A stretch of 64,000 nt of DNA from Ornithinibacillus halotolerans. GTDB taxonomy: Bacteria > Bacillota > Bacilli > Bacillales > Amphibacillaceae. The position numbers were made by a program, and so were the translations under genes. The notes beneath the pieces were generated by a model. The model had not been told where the DNA came from, searched no databases, and saw nothing but the letters and a program-made list of their open reading frames with translations. Each line of letters opens with the position of its first letter. The first letter of the stretch is position 1. Where the stretch lies: the NCBI RefSeq assembly GCF_014637405.1, contig NZ_BMEY01000003.1:182240-246239 (forward strand), given 5' to 3'. Shown here piece after piece: positions 59,230-64,000 of this stretch.

Positions 59230-59631
59230 ATGACTTTACAAAAACCATATCAAGCGTATCAAAATAATGCTGTCAATACTGCCTCCGGTGGTGAATTGAC
59301 ACTAATGTTATACAACGGGTGTTTGAAATTTATTAAACAGGCAATGAAAGATGTGCAAGAGAAAAACTATGAAAACAAAAATACAAATATCCAAAAAGCA
59401 CAGGCTATCATCCAAGAACTAATTGTTACATTAGATCAAAATGCAGATATTTCAAAACAGATCATGCCGTTATATAACTATATGTATCAGCGCTTAATGG
59501 AAGCAAATATGAAAAATGATTTAGATATATTAGAGGAAGTCCAAGGATTAGTAACAGAATTTAGAGATACATGGAAACAAGTAATTCTATTAAATAGAAA
59601 GAAACAATATACACAAGGTGGTCACGTATAA
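59230..59631 (+). CDS. fliS: Flagellin export chaperone FliS
   Basis: 133 aa helical bundle. QAYQNNAVNTASGGELTLMLYNGCLKFIKQA is the FliS signature. Binds the C-terminus of flagellin in the cytoplasm. Its stop overlaps the fliT start (TAATG). Confidence 0.96.
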   Translation: MTLQKPYQAYQNNAVNTASGGELTLMLYNGCLKFIKQAMKDVQEKNYENKNTNIQKAQAIIQELIVTLDQNADISKQIMPLYNYMYQRLMEANMKNDLDILEEVQGLVTEFRDTWKQVILLNRKKQYTQGGHV

Positions 59632-59990
59632 TGAATCGTGTGCAACCAATCTATGAAATTACAACTAAAATGAACGAGTTGTTAGATGGAGAAATTACTT
59701 CGAGTAATCGAGAGGTCGTTATTGAATCTATTTTATCATTATTAGATGAAAGAGAATTGTTAATAAATCAAGAAGTTGACACTACAACCTATTCAGAGGA
59801 AGAACATTCGCTTGGAAAAAGCTTACTCATATTAAATCAAGAAGTGCATCGAAAAATGAATGAATTATTCCTAGATTTAAAGTTTGAAATGAAACAAGTG
59901 AAGAAACAAAAACATTCCAATCGCCAATATACAAATCCGTACGCAAATGTACAAACATTAGATGGCATGTTTATGGATAAAAGAAAATAA
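59631..59990 (+). CDS. fliT: FliT-like flagellar chaperone
   Basis: 119 aa, helical and charged, begins in the fliS stop codon. Contains LLDERELLINQEV, as in FliT, and position after fliS matches B. subtilis. The family is weakly conserved, so the call depends partly on context. Confidence 0.85.
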   Translation: MNRVQPIYEITTKMNELLDGEITSSNREVVIESILSLLDERELLINQEVDTTTYSEEEHSLGKSLLILNQEVHRKMNELFLDLKFEMKQVKKQKHSNRQYTNPYANVQTLDGMFMDKRK

Positions 59991-59998
59991 ATTGATTT

Positions 59999-60035
59999 AA
60001 TGAGTGGGAGTGTGCATAATCCTACTCATTTTTAT
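59999..60035 (+). terminator. Terminator of fliDST
   Basis: AATGAGTGGGA pairs with TCCTACTCATT (one mismatch), followed by TTTATTATAC. Confidence 0.85.
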
Positions 60036-60148
60036 TATACTTATATAGATTGTCTTTAAATCTTTAAAAAATTGTAACCGTTTTAAAAGGATTTTTAATG
60101 GTAAATATAGTATAATGTAAATATAAGATAGTAAAGGAGGACACTTTA

Positions 60149-60694
60149 ATGAAATTCAACATTCGTGGTGAAAATCTAAAAGTTACTGAGGCAATCCGTG
60201 ATTACGTAGAGAAGAAGATTAGTAAACTGGAAAAATACTTCGAGAATCCTTTGACCTCAGATGTACATGTTAATTTAAGTGTCTACAATGATAAGCAGCG
60301 TATCGAGGTAACGATACCGATGACTAGTCTTTTATTACGAGCTGAGGTTGAGCATGCTGACTTATATGCAGCTATTGATTTAGTTGTTGACAAACTAGAA
60401 AGACAAATTAGAAAATATAAAACAAAGGTTAACCGTAAGTCTCGCCAAAATGGTATACCAAAAGTGGTGCCATTAGCTGATTTGGCAGATCAAACTGATG
60501 ACATAGAATCTGATGACATAGAAATAGTAAGAACAAAACGTTTTGATTTAAAACCGATGGATTCGGAAGAAGCAGTATTGCAAATGGATATGTTGGGGCA
60601 TGCCTTCTATGTTTTCCAAAATGCTGTTTCTGGAGATACAAATGTTGTATATCGTAGAAAAGATGGGAAATATGGTTTAATCGAACCAAAATAA
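60149..60694 (+). CDS. hpf: Long ribosome hibernation promoting factor
   Basis: 181 aa. N-terminal HPF domain (MKFNIRGENLKVTEAIRDYVEKKISKLEKYF, basic LERQIRKYKTKVNRKSR) and C-terminal ribosome-dimerisation domain (FDLKPMDSEEAVLQMDMLGHAFYVFQN, VVYRRKDGKYGLIEP). Forms 100S ribosomes in stationary phase. Upstream, TATAAT at 60111-60116 is a candidate -10; a SigB-like GTTTTA...GGTAAA also occurs but is weak. AAAGGAGG site; own terminator. Confidence 0.96.
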   Translation: MKFNIRGENLKVTEAIRDYVEKKISKLEKYFENPLTSDVHVNLSVYNDKQRIEVTIPMTSLLLRAEVEHADLYAAIDLVVDKLERQIRKYKTKVNRKSRQNGIPKVVPLADLADQTDDIESDDIEIVRTKRFDLKPMDSEEAVLQMDMLGHAFYVFQNAVSGDTNVVYRRKDGKYGLIEPK

Positions 60695-60709
60695 CGACTG
60701 ATTACTACA

Positions 60710-60748
60710 AGCGATCTCAAAAAAATGAGATCGCTCTTTATTTTTATT
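60710..60748 (+). terminator. Terminator of hpf
   Basis: AGCGATCTCA (60710-60719) pairs with TGAGATCGCT (60726-60735); 6-base loop; then CTTTATTTTTATT. Confidence 0.92.
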
Positions 60749-60888
60749 ATAACCAAACAATTTACGTTGAATATAAATAACTAGTTTTCGTTTTAACGAA
60801 TAACAGTTGTTGGCATATCCAATTAAGTAGTGTTATTATTTAATATATAATATATAGTAAAAGGATATAAAGTATAGAGATAGTGCAT

Positions 60889-60971
60889 CTACTATATTGT
60901 GTCAATATAGTAGGAATAGTGGGGCAATAACACCACTATTCGTTACACTATTCGGATTGAGGAGCGTAACG
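60889..60971 (+). promoter_or_regulatory. secA leader with three hairpins and an alternative pairing
   Basis: Hairpin 1: CTACTATATTG (60889-60899) / CAATATAGTAG (60903-60913), perfect 11 bp. Hairpin 2: GAATAGTGG (60914-60922) / CCACTATTC (60933-60941), 9 bp. Hairpin 3: CGTTAC (60941-60946) / GTAACG (60966-60971) with the Shine-Dalgarno GAGGAG (60959-60964) in its loop. A second copy of CACTATTC lies at 60946-60953, so the left arm of hairpin 2 can pair there instead, which would break hairpin 3. Suggests translational control of secA. Confidence 0.65.
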
Positions 60972-63488
60972 ATGGCAGGTTTTCTAAAAAAATTATTCGA
61001 TGGAAATAAAAGACAATTAAATCGGATTCAAACTATGGTTGAACAAATTGAATCATTAGAACCTGATATGGAAAAATTATCAGATGATCAATTGAAAGAT
61101 AAAACAATTGAATTTAAAAATCGCTATGCAAATGGTGAGAGCTTAGATGACTTACTTGTCGAGGCTTATGCTGTTGTACGAGAAGCTTCAAAGCGTGTAT
61201 TACATATGCGTCCATTTAAAGTCCAGTTAATGGGTGCGATTGTACTTCATGAAGGAAATATAGCTGAGATGAAAACGGGGGAAGGTAAAACACTTGCCTC
61301 AACGATGCCAGCTTATTTAAATGCGATTTCTGGTGAAGGTGTTCACGTTATCACGGTAAACGATTACTTAGCAGACCGTGACTCTAAACAGATGGGACAA
61401 CTGTTTGAGTTTCTTGGATTAACGGTTGGGTTAAATACAAACGGTTTATCTAAAGAGGAAAAACGGGAAGCATATGAAGCAGATATTACGTATGGTACGA
61501 ATAATGAATTTGGTTTTGATTATTTAAGAGATAATATGGTTCTATATAAAGAGCAAATGGTGCAACGCAAATTGAACTTTGCAATTATTGATGAGGTTGA
61601 CTCCATACTTATTGACGAAGCAAGAACACCTTTAATTATATCGGGTTCTGCTCAGAAATCAGCTACTTTATATACACAAGCTAATTCATTTGTAACTACA
61701 TTAAAACGTGAAGTGGATTATACGTACGATGAAAAGACTAAAGGTACACAGCTTACAGAGGAAGGGATTAACAAAGCTGAGAAGTACTTTAATATAGAGA
61801 ATTTATTTGATTTAAATCATGTTACCCTTACACATCATATTGGACAAGCATTGCGTGCTCATGTAGCGATGCAACGTGATACCGATTATGTCGTTGAAGA
61901 AGGTGAAGTGGTTATTGTTGACCAGTTTACTGGACGTTTAATGAAAGGACGTCGTTACAGTGATGGACTTCACCAAGCAATTGAAGCAAAAGAAGGACTG
62001 AAAATCCAGAATGAGAGTATGACCCTTGCTTCTATCACTTTCCAGAACCTATTCCGTATGTACAATAAACTTGCGGGGATGACAGGTACGGCTAAAACGG
62101 AAGAAGAAGAATTCCGAAGCATTTATAATATGAATGTTGTTGTAATTCCAACTAATAAACCGATTGCTCGTATGGATTACCCGGATAAGATTTATAGTAC
62201 AATGAACGGGAAATTTAGAGCTGTTGTTGAAGATATTAAGGAACGAAATAAAAAAGGACAACCAGTACTAGTTGGTACAGTAGCTGTTGAAACTTCTGAA
62301 TTAATTTCTCAATACTTGAAAAAAGCTGGCGTAAAGCATGATGTTCTAAATGCGAAAAACCACTATCGAGAAGCTGAAATCATCGAGCATGCAGGTCAAA
62401 AGGGTGCAGTTACAATTGCAACAAATATGGCAGGTCGTGGTACAGACATTAAACTTGGTGAAGGTGTGCTTGAACTAGGTGGTTTAGCAGTAATTGGTAC
62501 AGAGCGTCACGAGTCTAGACGTATTGATAATCAGTTACGTGGTCGTGCTGGACGTCAGGGAGATGTTGGGATGTCGCAATTCTATCTTTCCATGGAAGAT
62601 GAATTGATGCGTCGTTTCGGTTCAGATAACTTAAAAGCAATGATGGAAAAAATGGGAATGGATGACTCCCAACCGATTGTGAATAAATTTGTCTCACGAG
62701 CAGTAGAGTCTGCCCAAAGACGTGTGGAAGGTAATAACTATGATGCACGTAAGAATGTTTTAGCATATGATGATGTATTACGTGAACAACGTGAAATCAT
62801 TTATAAGCAACGTTTTGAAGTAATTGATGCTGAAGGTAATCAACTTCGCACTATTATTGAAAATATGATTCAATCTTCGCTAGAACGTGTTGTTCAATCA
62901 CATACACAAGATGAAGACGAACAAAACTGGGATTTACAAGCTATTGTTGAACATGTCAATGGTAACTTGTTAGATCAAGATTCCTTAACAATCGAAGACA
63001 TCAAAGATAAAGAAACAGAAGAAATTTTAGAACTAGTTATGGAGAAAGTTCGTGCGAAATATGATGAGAAAGAAGAAGAACTTTCAGAAGAACAAATTCG
63101 AGAGTTTGAAAAAGTAATTCTATTACGAACAGTAGATACGAAGTGGATGGACCACATTGACCAAATGGATCAACTACGACAAGGAATTCACTTACGGGCA
63201 TATGGTCAAAATGATCCATTAAGTGAATATCGTTTCGAAGGATTTGCTATGTTTGAAGGTATGGTTGAGAGTATTGAGGATGAAGTTGCTCGCTATATTA
63301 TGAAAGCTCAAATCCGCGATAATCTAAAACGTCAGGCTGTAGCTAAAAATACACAAGCAGTATCAGGCGGTGGAGAAGAAAAGAAAAAAGTTCGTAAACC
63401 ATATGTGAAAAAGGAAACAGTCGGAAGAAACGATCCTTGTCCATGTGGAAGTGGCAAAAAGTACAAAAACTGCCACGGAGCTAATTAA
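60972..63488 (+). CDS. secA: Preprotein translocase ATPase SecA
   Basis: 838 aa from ATG 60972 (TGAGGAGCG upstream). Walker A MKTGEGKT (about 100-107), [19 protein letters not shown] (DEAD motif region), [42 protein letters not shown] helicase motifs, and a C-terminal zinc-binding tail [14 protein letters not shown]. Drives Sec-dependent export. Followed by a repeat element and prfB, as in B. subtilis. Confidence 0.98.
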   Translation: MAGFLKKLFDGNKRQLNRIQTMVEQIESLEPDMEKLSDDQLKDKTIEFKNRYANGESLDDLLVEAYAVVREASKRVLHMRPFKVQLMGAIVLHEGNIAEMKTGEGKTLASTMPAYLNAISGEGVHVITVNDYLADRDSKQMGQLFEFLGLTVGLNTNGLSKEEKREAYEADITYGTNNEFGFDYLRDNMVLYKEQMVQRKLNFAIIDEVDSILIDEARTPLIISGSAQKSATLYTQANSFVTTLKREVDYTYDEKTKGTQLTEEGINKAEKYFNIENLFDLNHVTLTHHIGQALRAHVAMQRDTDYVVEEGEVVIVDQFTGRLMKGRRYSDGLHQAIEAKEGLKIQNESMTLASITFQNLFRMYNKLAGMTGTAKTEEEEFRSIYNMNVVVIPTNKPIARMDYPDKIYSTMNGKFRAVVEDIKERNKKGQPVLVGTVAVETSELISQYLKKAGVKHDVLNAKNHYREAEIIEHAGQKGAVTIATNMAGRGTDIKLGEGVLELGGLAVIGTERHESRRIDNQLRGRAGRQGDVGMSQFYLSMEDELMRRFGSDNLKAMMEKMGMDDSQPIVNKFVSRAVESAQRRVEGNNYDARKNVLAYDDVLREQREIIYKQRFEVIDAEGNQLRTIIENMIQSSLERVVQSHTQDEDEQNWDLQAIVEHVNGNLLDQDSLTIEDIKDKETEEILELVMEKVRAKYDEKEEELSEEQIREFEKVILLRTVDTKWMDHIDQMDQLRQGIHLRAYGQNDPLSEYRFEGFAMFEGMVESIEDEVARYIMKAQIRDNLKRQAVAKNTQAVSGGGEEKKKVRKPYVKKETVGRNDPCPCGSGKKYKNCHGAN

Positions 63489-63560
63489 AGGGTTTCAAGA
63501 AGTTCACTATTAAATAATTTCGCGTTTTATTAATGAAAATAATGAACAAATACCACACTA

Positions 63561-63678
63561 GCCCCGGAAATATACGGAGACTCCAGTGGGAGGATAGGCT
63601 TCGGTAAGACCCCGCAGGAGCGATAGCTCTGAGGAGGCTTACCAGCCGCCCACGGAAAGCGTAGTATATTTCCGGGGC
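63561..63678. repeat. Nested inverted-repeat element, copy D (short form)
   Basis: Perfect 15-bp ends GCCCCGGAAATATAC (63561-63575) / GTATATTTCCGGGGC (63664-63678). At 118 bp it lacks the ~60-base internal hairpin of copies A and C and has no outer GGCTGGGACAAAA repeats. It shares the GAGGAGGCTTACCAGCCGCC core. It fills most of the 321-base secA-prfB gap, where no gene is seen. Confidence 0.88.
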
Positions 63679-63809
63679 GAGTTCTGTGCACTGACTATAA
63701 AGAATAGTTTACTCTTGAATGACTTGATTTTTTCCAAATATTAAATAGTTATAAAACAGGTGCTTTAATTTATATTAGTTAAGCATAATAATTTATAGAG
63801 GTGAACAAG

Positions 63810-64000
63810 ATGGAATTTAGTGAAATAAAACATGAATTAGACCATATCAGCAAACGAATTACAGAATTTAGGGGGTCTCTTTGACTTAGATTCAAAGAAA
63901 GCGCGTATCCAAGAATTAGAACACGATATGACAGCACCAGGATTTTGGGATGACCAAAATGCTGCTCAAACTGTAATTAGTGAAGTAAATGGCTTGAAAA
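63810..64000 (+). CDS. prfB: Peptide chain release factor 2, N-terminal part, programmed +1 frameshift
   Basis: ATG 63810 (AGAGGTGAAC upstream) reads MEFSEIKHELDHISKRITEF-RGSL and meets TGA at 63882-63884 (codon 25). AGGGGG (63870-63875) followed by TCTCTTTGAC is the classical RF2 frameshift site: the internal SD and slippery CTT-TGA move the ribosome to +1, reading on as DLDSKKARIQELEHDM to the window end. RF2 thus limits its own synthesis at UGA stops. This is normal regulation, not a broken gene. C-terminal part lies beyond the window. Confidence 0.96.

Noticed and set aside
1-64000. CRISPR arrays, tRNA or rRNA genes, integrase or attachment sites
   Set aside because: Looked for direct repeats with spacers, tRNA-like cloverleaf ends and recombinase motifs; none found. 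The 21-bp array has no spacers and is not CRISPR.

Overview
The window is a low-GC Firmicute chromosome segment. Gene content and order point to a Bacillaceae species close to Oceanobacillus, Virgibacillus or Ornithinibacillus: the B. subtilis-like run yvyE-degSU-degV-comFA/FC-yvyF-flgMN-flgKL-fliW-csrA-flaG-fliDST-hpf-secA-prfB, a TasA/TapA/SipW biofilm locus with SinI/SinR, strong AAGGAGG ribosome sites, many TTG/GTG starts and SigD-type flagellar promoters. No rRNA, tRNA or CRISPR array was seen. Coordinates are my best choice of start codon, usually decided by the ribosome binding site.

Layout. (1) 1-9 kb: a cell-wall sugar salvage cluster with murQ (partial), a tandem-GNAT acetyltransferase, a MurNAc/GlcNAc kinase, a MurR-like RpiR regulator, a Fur-box flavodoxin, anmK behind a perfect cre site, a second RpiR regulator, a second tandem-GNAT protein and a class C beta-lactamase-fold hydrolase. 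(2) 10-13 kb: a sugar ABC importer without its own ATPase. (3) 13-24 kb: an accessory/defence stretch holding a Uma2 pseudogene, a hypothetical gene, a type I toxin-antitoxin pair (34-aa holin-like toxin with antisense RNA) and a complete four-gene Wadjet (JetABCD) plasmid-defence operon. (4) 24-28 kb: the polyamine importer potADCB. (5) 28.6 kb: flagellin hag, displaced from its usual place beside csrA, with a SigD promoter and two CsrA-type hairpins. (6) 29.7-32.8 kb: a TRAP-TAXI transporter whose binding protein is circularly permuted. (7) 33-39 kb: two MFS transporters, pcp, a 23-unit 21-bp minisatellite, ydjO, a two-P-loop-type ATPase and two IDEAL-domain paralogues. (8) 39.5-44.3 kb: the biofilm locus tasA, tapA, sipW, an LPXTG-type protein, a short sinI-like gene and sinR, with SinR boxes ahead of tasA. 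(9) 44.4-46.3 kb: nagAB. (10) 46.8-64 kb: the yvyE to prfB late-flagellar/competence/secretion block.

How it fits together. Region 1 feeds recovered MurNAc, anhydro-MurNAc and GlcNAc to GlcNAc-6-P, which nagA/nagB (region 9) carry into glycolysis; the cre site ties this to carbon catabolite control. FliW-CsrA (56.5-57.2 kb) should regulate hag in trans about 28 kb away. SinI/SinR should control tasA through the GTTCTTT boxes. Recurrent non-coding elements are prominent: four copies of a nested inverted-repeat element, GGGGACTGTCCCC palindromes at ABC-transporter gene junctions, and the 21-bp minisatellite. The most unusual items are the permuted TAXI binding protein, the paired tandem-GNAT genes in the murein-salvage cluster, the toxin/antisense pair beside Wadjet, and a secA leader with mutually exclusive hairpins.
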